64,000 nt of DNA from Streptomyces nodosus (GTDB taxonomy: Bacteria > Actinomycetota > Actinomycetes > Streptomycetales > Streptomycetaceae). The notes under the pieces are model-generated. The model was not told where the DNA came from. It made no database searches and saw only the letters and a list, made by a program, of their open reading frames with translations. The stretch spans positions 3,870,501 to 3,934,500 of the forward strand of contig NZ_CP023747.1 of the NCBI RefSeq assembly GCF_008704995.1, in the 5' to 3' direction. The translations under genes were made by a program, and so were the position numbers. Positions 25,586 to 34,484 of the stretch are shown here, piece by piece; positions within the stretch are counted from its first letter, which is position 1; the number at the start of each line of letters is the position of its first letter.

Positions 25586-27868
25586 ATGCCGAGCTATCAC
25601 GAAGTGATGACCACCGATCTGTCGGCGCTGACGAGTGCCGCGGACATGTGGGATGCGATGGCGACCGAGCTCCACGATGAGGTGGAAGTCGTCTACCAGC
25701 GTGACGTGCATGACATCTCGCTCGCTCCGACTCTGTGGAGTGGCCTCAGCGCCCAGGTGGCCAACGGTCGCTTCGACATCACGCTCAAGGAGATACAGGC
25801 CGCCCAGAAGGAAGCCAAGGCGGTGGCTTCGCTGTTGCGTGACGCCCACGCGAACTTCGTCGACCTCAAGAAGCGTGTGGAGCAGGCTCGTGACGAGGCG
25901 ATCAAGGCCGGAATGAAGGTCTCCGACCAGGGCCTGTGCCACTTCGACTTCTCGAAGGTGAGCCAGCAGGAGGCTTTCTCCATCCATCATGATCCCGATC
26001 TGCCCGAGATCGAGCATTCCTGGTCCGCGCGGATAGACGCGGCTCTCAAGGCTCTCAATGACGCCGACGAGGGCGTCAAGATCGCCCTGAACGCCGTGGT
26101 CAAGGACAGCGATCCCCTGAACGGAATGCCGGGCGGCTTCAACGCGGGCGCCAAAGGCGATGTCGAGGCCTACGAGGAGGAAGCGGTCAAAGACATCGCC
26201 CAGCGCCTCGCGGACGGCAAGAAGGTCTCGGACGAGGAGCTGGAAGAGCTGCAACGCGCCCTTCGTGACAATCACGACGACAAGGCGTTCAGCCGACTCC
26301 TCCTGCACGACCTCGGCCCGCGCACCATGATCAAACTCGGCAATGAACTCAACGAACGCGTCGGGGACGCCGATGGCGCGGCCAAGCTGCAGCTCGCCGA
26401 GGTGCAGACGAACCTGGCGAACACCATGGCCACGGCGACCGCGGTGCCAGGCAGTGTGAAGGACGCGCCGCCCGGGTCGGAGAAGTTCAAGCAGTGGCTG
26501 GCGAGCGACGACGGCACGTTCTACCGCGAGTGGACCGAGGAGATGAAGAAGCAGGGCACGAAGAATTTCGGACCCAACACCAACCCCCTTTACGGCTATC
26601 AGTCGTACGTCAGCCTGATGGAACACGCGGACAAGGACTTCGACGACCAGTTTCTGTACGACCTGGGCGACCAGGTCATCAAGGCCGAGAAGGACCATCC
26701 GGGGATTTTCACCATGTGGGGTCCTGGTCACAAGGGCATCGAGACGGATGCGGTGGACGGCGTCCTGGACCTGATGAGCAGGAATCCCGATGCCGCCACC
26801 GCGTTCCTCGACCCGCAGGGCAACGGTACGGGCGGGAACCACGTCGGCAACGACCACCTCAAGTACCTGCTGGGCAGCGGTGACGGTTCCCGCGAGTGGC
26901 CCAAGAACACGATCACCGGCTACGGCATCACGGACCTGGACGATCCGACCAGCAAGATCGGCCTGGGCAGGGCCCTCGAAGCAGCGGCAACCGGCCATGA
27001 ACCACTGAGTGAAGGGCAGCCCGGCAGTGTGCCCGGTACGCATACCGCCGCACAGGCCCGCGTCATGCAGAGCACCATCGAGATACTCGACAAGGGCGCG
27101 GGCGGCGAGAGCGTCGATGGCAATCTGCAGAAGCCGCTGGGCCATGCGCTGGCCGACTACGTCGTGGACAATCACAACATCCTCGCGGAGAACGGCACCA
27201 CCAAATACGGCAGTCCCGCGGGCAAGGACGAGATCTGGACCGACGGCGACAAGGCAGGCATCACCGTGGGCAAGGACAGCCTGATGCGCGTGATGCGCGG
27301 AGCCTCCTCCGACAACCAGACATATGCCCTGCTGCAGGACACCCAGCGCCTGTACGCCCTGGACCAATTGGGCCAGGCACCCGAGTCCGGTGGGTCGAGC
27401 AACGATGCTTGGAAGAACCCGGCCAGGGACCTCGGCGCGGTGACCGGCGCGATGAACTCCATCGGCTCCGACGTCATCTTCGACGAGCGCGAGGGGAAGA
27501 TCAGCGCGGCGAACGACATGGCCAGGTACGCCTACCACGGTCTCGGCGCGCCCATCACCGGCCTGCCGGTGGTGGGTGACACCGCTCAGCGGCTTGTGGA
27601 CGCGGCAACGTACGAGTGGTCGAAGGACGTCATCGCCGCCGCCGAGTCGAAGGCCCAGGAACACAACTCGGACCACTACGCGGCCGGAGTCACCGGCACC
27701 TACAACATGATCGATGCCTGGGCCGTCGATCGCGGCGTGGACATCGATGACGAGCACAATTCCAAGCACGATCCCAACTGGGACGCGTGGCAGGCCATGA
27801 AGGACGAGGCAAAGCAGTCCTACTCGGCGTCCCGTGGCGACGCGGCGAGTTACCTCGGATGGGAGTAG
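25586..27868 (+). CDS. Large helical WXG-like protein (DUF6571-like), function unknown
   Basis: 760-residue soluble protein without a signal peptide. The first 115 residues are helical with a Trp-x-Gly turn (LAPTLWSGLSAQVANG, about 48-63) and long amphipathic helices, the pattern of WXG100/LXG proteins exported by type VII systems. The rest is Asp/Lys-rich and helical, with a segment FGPNTNPLYGYQSYVSL and a C-terminal part AYHGLGAPITGLPVVGDTA that resembles the C-terminal domain of phage-tail/toxin-immunity-associated actinobacterial proteins. DUF6571 is suspected by memory. ATG 25586 has a G-rich tract seven bases upstream; GTG 25580 lies too near it. The next gene starts five bases after the stop. 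No toxin motif was recognised. Confidence 0.75.
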   Translation: MPSYHEVMTTDLSALTSAADMWDAMATELHDEVEVVYQRDVHDISLAPTLWSGLSAQVANGRFDITLKEIQAAQKEAKAVASLLRDAHANFVDLKKRVEQARDEAIKAGMKVSDQGLCHFDFSKVSQQEAFSIHHDPDLPEIEHSWSARIDAALKALNDADEGVKIALNAVVKDSDPLNGMPGGFNAGAKGDVEAYEEEAVKDIAQRLADGKKVSDEELEELQRALRDNHDDKAFSRLLLHDLGPRTMIKLGNELNERVGDADGAAKLQLAEVQTNLANTMATATAVPGSVKDAPPGSEKFKQWLASDDGTFYREWTEEMKKQGTKNFGPNTNPLYGYQSYVSLMEHADKDFDDQFLYDLGDQVIKAEKDHPGIFTMWGPGHKGIETDAVDGVLDLMSRNPDAATAFLDPQGNGTGGNHVGNDHLKYLLGSGDGSREWPKNTITGYGITDLDDPTSKIGLGRALEAAATGHEPLSEGQPGSVPGTHTAAQARVMQSTIEILDKGAGGESVDGNLQKPLGHALADYVVDNHNILAENGTTKYGSPAGKDEIWTDGDKAGITVGKDSLMRVMRGASSDNQTYALLQDTQRLYALDQLGQAPESGGSSNDAWKNPARDLGAVTGAMNSIGSDVIFDEREGKISAANDMARYAYHGLGAPITGLPVVGDTAQRLVDAATYEWSKDVIAAAESKAQEHNSDHYAAGVTGTYNMIDAWAVDRGVDIDDEHNSKHDPNWDAWQAMKDEAKQSYSASRGDAASYLGWE

Positions 27869-27873
27869 CCCAC

Positions 27874-28869
27874 GTGAGCCGCACCGAAGACACCGTCGTC
27901 GCCCCGACCCGGCGCTCGGGCCGGCGAGTCCGGATCGCTGCCGTGGTGGGGGCGACCGCACTGCTCGCCGGAACGTTCACCTACTTCAACACCGACGTCT
28001 TCTCCGCCGATCGGATCTGCCACGGTTGGGCGACCCCGGACCAGGTCTCCGACGCGCTGGGCAGTGGGTGGGGACGCGTGGTGGCGTCGGAGGACTCCTC
28101 CACCACCTGCTCCGTACGGCAGGAGAGCTGGCTGCCGGGGCAGAGCGGCAAGCTGCTGAACCTGTATGTCGACACGGAGGAGGCGGACTTCCCCTTCAAG
28201 GACCGCGTCTGGGAGGTCTCCGGCAGCCGGCACGTCATGACGGGCGGAACGCATGGCGCATACGACGACAACGGAGGCTGGGCGCTGCTCCCACAGGCGT
28301 GCACGTCAACGGCCCGCGGTGACGGCCCACAGGCCGTACTGCATGCCGCCGTCACCGAAGGCACCTCGGAAGGAGACGCCGCAGGCATCGGGCGGCTGCT
28401 GGCGTCCGCCTCGCAGGCTTTGACGTCTGGGCCGGACGGGTGCGGTACTGCGAACAGCGCGACCACGACCACGCACTACCTCGCCCCGAGCGTCCTGCAC
28501 GACAGCGATCTCGACAAGGTCTGCGGGATCCCGGGTTTCCGGCTGGGGAAGGTGACAGGGTCCACAGGCCAGAAAATGCAGGAGCAGACCACCGGAACGC
28601 CGGCAGAAGGCCTGTACTGCGACCTCACCTTCGAGGGCGACAAGGAAGGACCCTTCGCACGCCTGGCGATCGTCAACGACGCCTGGCTCGTCAAGCCCCT
28701 CAAGAAGCGGAGCTTCACTCGCGTGGACTGCGACGGCCGGCCCGCGGTCTTCGCCGATGACCTCAGGCACTGGGAGCCGAAGGAACGGGCCGCAAGGGGG
28801 CTGCCGGACGACGCCGGCCTGGCGAAGGCCTTCGGCGACGCGGCACGCGAGGCACTGCACTGCGACTGA
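27874..28869 (+). CDS. Membrane-anchored Cys-containing extracytoplasmic protein
   Basis: 331-residue protein with a basic N-terminus (PTRRSGRRVR), one transmembrane helix (IAAVVGATALLAGTFTYF, about 25-42) and an outside domain that seems duplicated. Half one has RICHGWATPDQVSDAL and TTCSVRQE; half two has DKVCGIPGFRLGKVTG and GLYCDLTFEG. The paired Cys residues suggest disulfides. GTG 27874 is chosen because GGGAG stands eight bases upstream, inside the end of the preceding gene. Coupled to the large WXG-like protein, so probably its surface partner. A DUF3558-like fold is a guess. Confidence 0.75.
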   Translation: MSRTEDTVVAPTRRSGRRVRIAAVVGATALLAGTFTYFNTDVFSADRICHGWATPDQVSDALGSGWGRVVASEDSSTTCSVRQESWLPGQSGKLLNLYVDTEEADFPFKDRVWEVSGSRHVMTGGTHGAYDDNGGWALLPQACTSTARGDGPQAVLHAAVTEGTSEGDAAGIGRLLASASQALTSGPDGCGTANSATTTTHYLAPSVLHDSDLDKVCGIPGFRLGKVTGSTGQKMQEQTTGTPAEGLYCDLTFEGDKEGPFARLAIVNDAWLVKPLKKRSFTRVDCDGRPAVFADDLRHWEPKERAARGLPDDAGLAKAFGDAAREALHCD

Positions 28870-28899
28870 CACGGCGACGAGACGGGGAGACCGCGCACG

Positions 28900-29331
28900 A
28901 TGAGTGGTACTGGCATGGAGGGGACGCCGGGGCAGCCGGTCGGAATGCGGCTGAACCAGATACCGGCGGATCCGGGCACCGGTGGCGGCACGCAAACCCC
29001 TGACCTGGCCTCCTCGCCGGAGGCGAAGAAGAAAGCGGCCAATTCCATCGAGCAGAACATCGAGCCCGCGACCCGCAAAGCGGGAGACGTCGCCGACGGA
29101 TCGACCGACGCTGCCGTGAAGGCCTTCGGCCCCAAGGATGCCGAAGGCTGGCTGACCTCCGGGGCGCTCAAGAGCGCGCACGGGACATGGGGAGAGCAAG
29201 TGAAGGCCCTGTTGGACCGGCTGGGCGGCGAGAAGCAGTCGCTGCGGGCCGCGAACACGGTGTTCAGCGGCACGGATCTCCAGATCGGCACGGGCGTGAA
29301 GGGAGTCCGTTCGCCGTTGGACACCTACTAG
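28900..29331 (+). CDS. Small WXG-like helical protein
   Basis: 143-residue protein without signal peptide. After a Gly/Pro-rich head, two helices (SSPEAKKKAANSIEQNIEP and the stretch around GALKSAHGTWGEQVKALLDRL) flank a Trp-Gly turn, in the style of ESAT-6/WXG100 partners. GGGGAG lies about ten bases before the ATG. It follows the anchored protein by 30 bases and would complete an operon of three. Export by a type VII system is possible but no secretion ATPase (EccC) is in the window. Function unknown. Confidence 0.7.
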   Translation: MSGTGMEGTPGQPVGMRLNQIPADPGTGGGTQTPDLASSPEAKKKAANSIEQNIEPATRKAGDVADGSTDAAVKAFGPKDAEGWLTSGALKSAHGTWGEQVKALLDRLGGEKQSLRAANTVFSGTDLQIGTGVKGVRSPLDTY

Positions 29332-29595
29332 GGCGTTCCGGCAACGCGGCGAGCGTGCCACGCCCCGCGAGCCCGGATCACGACTCCCGACAGGCCCTGG
29401 TGCCCCGACAGGCGACGTTCGCCCCGTCGCGACGCCCGGCAGGCTCCCCCACGCACCGGACGCCGCTCTTTCACGGGCAGACATTGCCTGCCGCGGCACC
29501 GGAGAGTGTTTGTCCTCGAGAGTTTTCTTCAAATTCCGCGATCACAGGCGAGTGGGAGCAGCCGCGGCTGCACGATCATCGCCGTAGGAGGTGTG

Positions 29596-30237
29596 ATGTC
29601 CGCGCACGTACGGCGGCGCCTGAACTGGGGGGCACCAGCAGCCACAGCCGCTGCTCTCGCCCTGCTGGTCGGGTGTTCCCATGGTTCCTCGGAAGGATCG
29701 GACAAGCTGTCGGTGTCCGGGCTGCGGGACAAGGCCCGCGCCGCGGCCGAGGACGCCACGAACTGCCCGGTCCACTACGACGTGAGCAGGGCGGCGGCCA
29801 AGGCCGACGTGACCGGTACCGCCGAGCCGGGCGAGGTGAGCGCCGAACTCGACGACCATGCCGAGAAGGACGAGCCGATCGCCACGTTCAAGGGCGCGGT
29901 TGTCGAATGTGCCTATCAGCTGGCGGGAGAGCCGGTGACCGTCGAGTCCATCGCCGTCGAGCGCGGACGCGCCGCCAACCTGATGGCACCCAAGATCAGC
30001 GCAGATGCCGGGTTGGGCATCGATCGGCTCGCGACATACCTGGACGGGGTGGCCAAAGCCGACTTGAACGCCCCCGTCCTCACCGAGAGCGGGAATGTCG
30101 CCTCCATCCGTCTGCCGGTCGACGGCAAGGGCGACATCGCCCTGGTCATCACGTTCGGCGAGAATCAGCACACCCGACTGAGCAGCCATCAGGTGAGCGT
30201 CATGACCGCGGAACTCGCCGGACAAGCGAAGTGGTGA
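29596..30237 (+). CDS. Lipoprotein, function unknown
   Basis: 213-residue exported lipoprotein: basic start SAHVRRRLNW, hydrophobic ATAAALALLVG and lipobox LLVGC (Cys near residue 27) followed by SHGSSEGS. The mature part holds Cys in ATNCPVHY and VECAYQ, probably a disulfide, and a beta-rich C-terminal half. ATG has TAGGAGGTGTG immediately before it, the best ribosome-binding site in this cassette; the longer frame from 29506 lacks one. It is separated by 264 bases from the WXG-like gene, so it may have its own promoter. Likely functions with the three preceding genes; the family is not recognised. Confidence 0.8.
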   Translation: MSAHVRRRLNWGAPAATAAALALLVGCSHGSSEGSDKLSVSGLRDKARAAAEDATNCPVHYDVSRAAAKADVTGTAEPGEVSAELDDHAEKDEPIATFKGAVVECAYQLAGEPVTVESIAVERGRAANLMAPKISADAGLGIDRLATYLDGVAKADLNAPVLTESGNVASIRLPVDGKGDIALVITFGENQHTRLSSHQVSVMTAELAGQAKW

Positions 30238-30322
30238 ACGAGCACCCGGGTTCCGGGCCGGCGGGCGCATCAGAGCATCCGCACGTTGTGGACGGGCCGG
30301 GGAGCGGAGTGCCGCCGTGTCT

Positions 30323-30335
30323 TAGGCTGTTCCGG
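30323..30335 (+). promoter_or_regulatory. Leaderless promoter of the J-domain gene
   Basis: TAGGCT at 30323-30328 ends six bases before the GTG at 30335, and there is no Shine-Dalgarno sequence. This spacing puts the transcription start on the first base of the codon, the usual layout of leaderless Streptomyces genes. Confidence 0.6.
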
Positions 30336-31252
30336 TGACGATGCCCGAAGCCCAGCAGAGCGAGTCCCTGTCCGCTGCCGAGGAACCGGTTGCCGAGGGC
30401 ACCGGGTCCAGGGAGGCCTTGGACCCAGGAGCGGGAACCGGGACCGGTGAGGGCGCGGACGGCGCCACGGCCGGAGCGCGGCCCGAGGACCGGCTGGAGC
30501 GTGCCGTGCGCGCCGCCGAACAGGCGTTGATCGAGTACGAGATCGCCCTGGAGACCTTCCGTGTGGAGGTCGAGAACTTCTCGCGGCTGCATCACCAGAA
30601 GCTGGGGCCGATGTACACCCGCCTCGACGAGCTGGAGGCGGAGATCGCCGAGGCGCAGGCCGCCCGCACCGGGGACGCCGAGGACATACTCCGGGCCCAG
30701 GAGGCACGCGCCCGGGTCATGCCGATGCCCGGTGTGGAGGAGCTGTTCCACGGCTGGATGGACTCGGAGGAGGGGCTGTTCGCCGAGGCCGAGGCCATGC
30801 TGACGGACCGGCCCGTGCGGCCCCCGCAGCGCGTCCGTCCCAGCGAGGAGGCGCGCAGGCTCTATCGCACGCTCGTCCGCAAGGCCCACCCCGACCTCGC
30901 GCAGGACGAGGCGGAGCGCAAGCGGCGCGACGAGTTCATCGCCAAGGTCAACACCGCCTACGGCCGCGGTGACGAGGCCCAGCTGAGGGAACTCACCGAG
31001 GAGTGGGCCGCCGGGCCGACCCCCGAGGAGCGCAGGCCGAGCCGCAGCGAGGAGCTCTACGCCCGTCTCGAATGGCTCGCCCAGCGCAAGGAGCTGCTCT
31101 CGTTCGCGGCTCGGGAGCTGGAGGAGAGCGCGATCGGCTCGATGCTCCGGCTCGCTCCCGACGACCCCGACAGCCTTCTGAACGACATCGCGGAACAGCT
31201 GCTGGCCCAGGTGGCCGAGAAGGAAGCCGAACTGGTGGCACTGCGCGGCTGA
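30335..31252 (+). CDS. J-domain protein with coiled-coil flanks
   Basis: 305-residue cytoplasmic protein. After an acidic Glu/Gly-rich head (1-50), a coiled coil (RAAEQALIEYEIALETFRVEV and LEAEIAEAQAARTGDAEDI) leads to a J domain around residues 165-215 with the diagnostic HPD in VRKAHPDLAQDE. A second helical/coiled segment (LARLEWLAQRKELLSFAARELEESAIGSM) follows. It should stimulate a DnaK-type Hsp70, but lacks the Gly/Phe and zinc-finger regions of DnaJ, so it is a type III J-protein with its own client. Leaderless start. The rhodanese gene follows after a hairpin. Confidence 0.85.
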   Translation: MTMPEAQQSESLSAAEEPVAEGTGSREALDPGAGTGTGEGADGATAGARPEDRLERAVRAAEQALIEYEIALETFRVEVENFSRLHHQKLGPMYTRLDELEAEIAEAQAARTGDAEDILRAQEARARVMPMPGVEELFHGWMDSEEGLFAEAEAMLTDRPVRPPQRVRPSEEARRLYRTLVRKAHPDLAQDEAERKRRDEFIAKVNTAYGRGDEAQLRELTEEWAAGPTPEERRPSRSEELYARLEWLAQRKELLSFAARELEESAIGSMLRLAPDDPDSLLNDIAEQLLAQVAEKEAELVALRG

Positions 31253-31263
31253 GTCACCGCCGC

Positions 31264-31305
31264 GCCCCGGACGCCGGGTGCGGTGCCCGGACCGGGCGTC
31301 GGGGC
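31264..31305 (+). terminator. Terminator-like hairpin
   Basis: GCCCCGGACGCC pairs with GGGCGTCGGGGC apart from one bulged base. It lies between the J-domain and rhodanese genes. The stem is strong but interrupted, so termination may be partial. Confidence 0.5.
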
Positions 31306-31359
31306 ACGGGTGCACCGCGTGACCCGTCGGGGCCGGGGCGGGTCCGCGCTCCCTTCGGG

Positions 31360-31372
31360 TAGCGTCGAGCCA
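31360..31372 (+). promoter_or_regulatory. Leaderless promoter of the rhodanese gene
   Basis: TAGCGT at 31360-31365 is followed by six bases and then the ATG at 31372, with no ribosome-binding site, the same layout as at 30323 and 34485. Confidence 0.6.
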
Positions 31373-31719
31373 TGCATTTCGGAGCTGGTGTGCCCACGGT
31401 CGAGGTCGCGGACCTCAAGGACGACGACTTTCTGCTGGATGTCCGTGAGGACGACGAGTGGCAGGCGGGTCACGCCGCGAGGGCGCTGCACATCCCCCTC
31501 AGCGAGTTCGTCGCACGGTACGGCGAGTTCACCGAGGCGGTGCCGCAGGACGGCCGGGTCCATGTGATCTGCCGCTCCGGTGGCCGTTCGGCGCAGGTCA
31601 CGATGTATCTGGTCCAGCAGGGCGTCGACGCGGTGAACGTCGACGGCGGGATGCAGGTCTGGGCCGCGGTGGGCCGCCCCGTCGTGGACGCCGCGGGCGA
31701 GCCCGGCGCCGTGCTGTAG
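31372..31719 (+). CDS. Rhodanese-like sulfurtransferase domain protein
   Basis: 115-residue single-domain rhodanese. LLDVREDDEWQAGHAARALHIPL matches the family N-terminal half; the active-site loop is VICRSGGRSAQV with the persulfide-carrying Cys near residue 66. It may move sulfane sulfur to acceptors such as cyanide, glutathione-like thiols or thiolated cofactors; the acceptor is unknown. ATG is leaderless. A 356-bp gap follows before the next gene. Confidence 0.92.
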   Translation: MHFGAGVPTVEVADLKDDDFLLDVREDDEWQAGHAARALHIPLSEFVARYGEFTEAVPQDGRVHVICRSGGRSAQVTMYLVQQGVDAVNVDGGMQVWAAVGRPVVDAAGEPGAVL

Positions 31720-32075
31720 CCCGGCCCTGGGCGTGCGGGCCCTGAGCGCCGTCCCGGTGGATGTGTCTTCGAGGGCGCGTCCGGGGGATGCGGCCACCTC
31801 GGGGAGCGTCCGATGTCTCTCTCCCCCCGGTGCCTGCCGGCGCATGTCTCCCGACCGGTCCACCGCCGTGGAGGACCTTTCAGCCACCGGCCTCGCTCCC
31901 CGGGCTGTGCGGGGCGGCCGAGCCTGAGTACCGTTCCGGTGCGCGGTCCGCGGCGTACTGCACACGAGTGATACCGGTCGTACGGCGTATGGCGTACGGC
32001 GGAATCGCCGGCGGTGGGCCGGAGCGACGGCACGGGACGGCATCGGAGCACGCGAAGCTCGGGAGACGGGGCGGG
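31720..32075. promoter_or_regulatory. 356-bp gap, promoter region of DUF5819-HTTM pair
   Basis: The gap has no gene that I can support. The open frame of the following gene extends back into it only as a shadow. Direct repeats of GCGTACGGCG-like sequence lie at about 31978-32010 (GTACGGCGTATGGCGTACGG); they may be incidental. A GGGAGACGGGGCGGG tract ends directly before the ATG at 32076. Confidence 0.3.
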
Positions 32076-33152
32076 ATGGACGTGAACGACGAGAGACCGG
32101 ACCTCCGGCGTGAGCCGTCGGGGGAGGCGGAACCGAAGCAGAGCGATCCGGGGCCGCCCGCCATGGACGGTCCGGAAAGCGGAGCCCCGGCCTCGCCTGC
32201 GTCCGCGTCGGCCCCGCCCGTGCCTGAGCCGGCCGTGCCCGCACCTGGACAGGCCCCGCCCACGTCGACGACGGTCCCGTGCGTGCCTGAGCAGGCCCGG
32301 CCCGTGCCGAGGGCCCTGCCCGCACCGGCGGTGGCGGTCCCGTTCGCGTCGGAGCAGGGCACGCCCGTCCCCGTATCGGACCCGTCCGCGTCGGAGCAGG
32401 CCCTGCGCGTCCCCATGTCGGACCCCTCCGCCTCTTCTGACCCCTCCGCCCCGTCCGTCCCCGCTGCGGGCCCCGGTGACGCGCTGCCGGGCCTGGCGGG
32501 CACCGGTGGTCGGATAGCCGCGCTCGGCCTCCCTTACCGGATCGCCGCCGGGCTGGCGCTCGCCGCTGTCGCCGTCGCCGCCGGGGTGCATCTGGGGATG
32601 GTGTTTCTGCACATCGCACCCGCGAACACCGTCACCAGAACGCACGGCAGGACGGTCGATCGATGGATCTACCCCGAGTTCGAGCAGAACTGGAAGCTGT
32701 TCGCCCCCAATCCGCTGCAGCAGAACATCGACGTCCAGGTCCGCGCCGAGGTGGACACCGGGAACGGTGACGTCCGGACCACCGGCTGGTACGACCTGTC
32801 GGCGCTCGACGGTGCCGCCATCAAGGGCAATCTGCTGCCGAGCCACACCCAGCAGAACGAACTGCGCCGCGCCTGGGACCTCTATGTCTCCACGCACGAC
32901 GGTGCGAACCGCCCGGTGGGCCTGCGCGGCACCCTGTCCGAGGACTATCTGCGCCGCCTGGCCGCGCTGCGCCTCGACCGAGGGAACGCCGTCGGCGGCG
33001 GTGACACCGTCACACGCGTCCAGGTCCGGTCCCGTACCACCGAGGTGCCGCCTCCCCCCTGGAGCACCGAGCAGGCCTCCGCCACCCCCTCCTACCGTCT
33101 GCTGCCCTGGTGGGCGCTGTCGGAGGGCGAGTGGAAGGGGGTGCACGCCTGA
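32076..33152 (+). CDS. DUF5819-type membrane-anchored protein
   Basis: 358-residue protein. The first 145 residues are cytoplasmic, Pro/Ala/Ser-rich and repetitive (PSASEQALRVP, DPSASSDPSAPSVP). One transmembrane helix (IAAGLALAAVAVAAGVHLGMVFLHIAP, about 150-177) leads to an extracytoplasmic domain with QNWKLFAPNPLQQNIDVQV, an aromatic motif also seen in HTTM proteins. It overlaps the HTTM gene (TGATG), so the two products probably form a membrane complex. Streptomyces DUF5819 is suggested by memory. ATG 32076 has a purine-rich tract upstream. Function unknown. Confidence 0.8.
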   Translation: MDVNDERPDLRREPSGEAEPKQSDPGPPAMDGPESGAPASPASASAPPVPEPAVPAPGQAPPTSTTVPCVPEQARPVPRALPAPAVAVPFASEQGTPVPVSDPSASEQALRVPMSDPSASSDPSAPSVPAAGPGDALPGLAGTGGRIAALGLPYRIAAGLALAAVAVAAGVHLGMVFLHIAPANTVTRTHGRTVDRWIYPEFEQNWKLFAPNPLQQNIDVQVRAEVDTGNGDVRTTGWYDLSALDGAAIKGNLLPSHTQQNELRRAWDLYVSTHDGANRPVGLRGTLSEDYLRRLAALRLDRGNAVGGGDTVTRVQVRSRTTEVPPPPWSTEQASATPSYRLLPWWALSEGEWKGVHA

Positions 33153-34375
33153 TGAGCCGGATCGCCCTGTGGGTCTCCCGTGGTGTCACCCGGGTCACCG
33201 AGACAGCGCTCGGCCCCTACCAGAGCGCGATCGTCCGGATCGGCTTCGCCGGCACCTGGCTGCTGTTCCTGCTGCGCGAGCTTCCCCATCGCCATGAGCT
33301 GTACGGCCCCGACGGGCCGTGGAGCTGGGAGCTGGCCCACCAGCTCGTCGCGAGCAACCACGCCTTCACGATCCTGATGTGGTCCGACAGCCGGGTGTGG
33401 TTCGAGATCGTGTACGGCCTCGCCGTGCTGTCGAGCGCCCTGCTGCTGGTCGGCTGGCGCACCCGCACGATGTCCGTGCTCTTCATGATCGGTGTGCTGT
33501 CGCTGCAGAACCGCAGCATCTTCATGGGCGACGGCGGCGACAACGTCATCCATCTGATGGCGATCTACCTGGTGTTCACGCGCTGCGGTCAGGTGTGGTC
33601 GCTGGACGAGCGGCGCGCCCGGCGCGCCCGTGCGGCGCTCGCGCGGGGCGAGTGTCCGGAGCCCGACCGGACGGGACCCTTCCTCTGGGTCGCGCTCGGC
33701 GCGGTGCTGGCGCTGGCGACCGGCGCGGGCCGGATCCCCCTCTCCTGGGACATCGTGTTCTGGACGCTGTGGGCCGTGCAGGGCCTGTGGTGGTACGCCG
33801 GACGGCGCGCCCCGCAGGGGGAGCCCCGCATCCTGCTGGACGTGATCGCCAACCTGGTGCACAACGCCGCCCTGCTGGTGATCATGGTCGAGGCCTGTCT
33901 GATCTATTCGACGGCGGGCTGGTACAAGATCCAGGGTTCCCGCTGGCAGGACGGCACCGCGGTGTACTACCCGCTGCACCTCGACTATTTCTCGCCCTGG
34001 CCCGCCCTGTCCGATCTGATGGCCTCGAACGGACTGATGGTGCTGCTGGTGACCTATGGGACGGTCCTCGTCCAGGTCGCCTTCCCGTTCACCCTGCTCA
34101 ACCGGCGGGCGAAGAACGTCCTGCTGGCGTTGATGATGACCGAGCACGCCGTGATCGCCGTGGTCCTGGGACTACCGTTCTTCTCCCTCGCGATGATCGC
34201 CGCGGACGCCGTCTTCCTGCCGACCTCCTTTCTGCGCCGACTGGGCGCGGAGGCGGGACGCCTGCGTGACCGACTGGCGCCGGGCCAGGACCGCCGTACG
34301 CTGCCGCAACCACGAGGGGAGCAGCCGCCCGCGCCCCGCGCGGACGAACCCACCCACGCCGGCTCGACGGCCTGA
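33152..34375 (+). CDS. HTTM-domain membrane protein
   Basis: 407-residue polytopic protein of the HTTM family (horizontally transferred transmembrane domain, related to vitamin K-dependent gamma-carboxylase). About seven hydrophobic helices are visible: IVRIGFAGTWLLFLL, VYGLAVLSSALLLVGW, VLFMIGVLSLQN, LWVALGAVLALATG, VIANLVHNAALLVIM and MALLVTYGTVLVQVAF, plus the characteristic STAGWYKIQGSRWQDGTAVYY stretch near residue 255. ATG overlaps the stop of the DUF5819 gene by one base. Reaction and substrate are unknown; coupling to a partner with the WKLFAPNP motif suggests a two-subunit membrane enzyme or transporter. Confidence 0.9.
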   Translation: MSRIALWVSRGVTRVTETALGPYQSAIVRIGFAGTWLLFLLRELPHRHELYGPDGPWSWELAHQLVASNHAFTILMWSDSRVWFEIVYGLAVLSSALLLVGWRTRTMSVLFMIGVLSLQNRSIFMGDGGDNVIHLMAIYLVFTRCGQVWSLDERRARRARAALARGECPEPDRTGPFLWVALGAVLALATGAGRIPLSWDIVFWTLWAVQGLWWYAGRRAPQGEPRILLDVIANLVHNAALLVIMVEACLIYSTAGWYKIQGSRWQDGTAVYYPLHLDYFSPWPALSDLMASNGLMVLLVTYGTVLVQVAFPFTLLNRRAKNVLLALMMTEHAVIAVVLGLPFFSLAMIAADAVFLPTSFLRRLGAEAGRLRDRLAPGQDRRTLPQPRGEQPPAPRADEPTHAGSTA

Positions 34376-34451
34376 CGGGGTACGGCCGTCGGCCCTCGGG
34401 GGCACCGCCGCACCGGTACCGGCCGGTCCCCGGCGTCCCCGGCCGGCGGTC

Positions 34452-34481
34452 GCGGGGGCCGGCCGTTCGCCCGGCCCCCGC
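34452..34481 (+). terminator. Terminator after HTTM gene
   Basis: Perfect 11-bp stem GCGGGGGCCGG (34452-34462) with CCGGCCCCCGC (34471-34481) and an 8-base loop. It lies just before the promoter of the next gene, so it insulates the two units. Confidence 0.75.
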
Positions 34482-34484
34482 ACG

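Noticed and set aside
25565..27961. 798-codon open frame on the minus strand
   Set aside because: Antisense shadow of the WXG-like gene; no start, RBS or family motif of its own.
25230..30334. Genomic island inserted at tRNA-Leu with att repeat
   Set aside because: No copy of the tRNA 3' end, integrase or base-composition break was found downstream.
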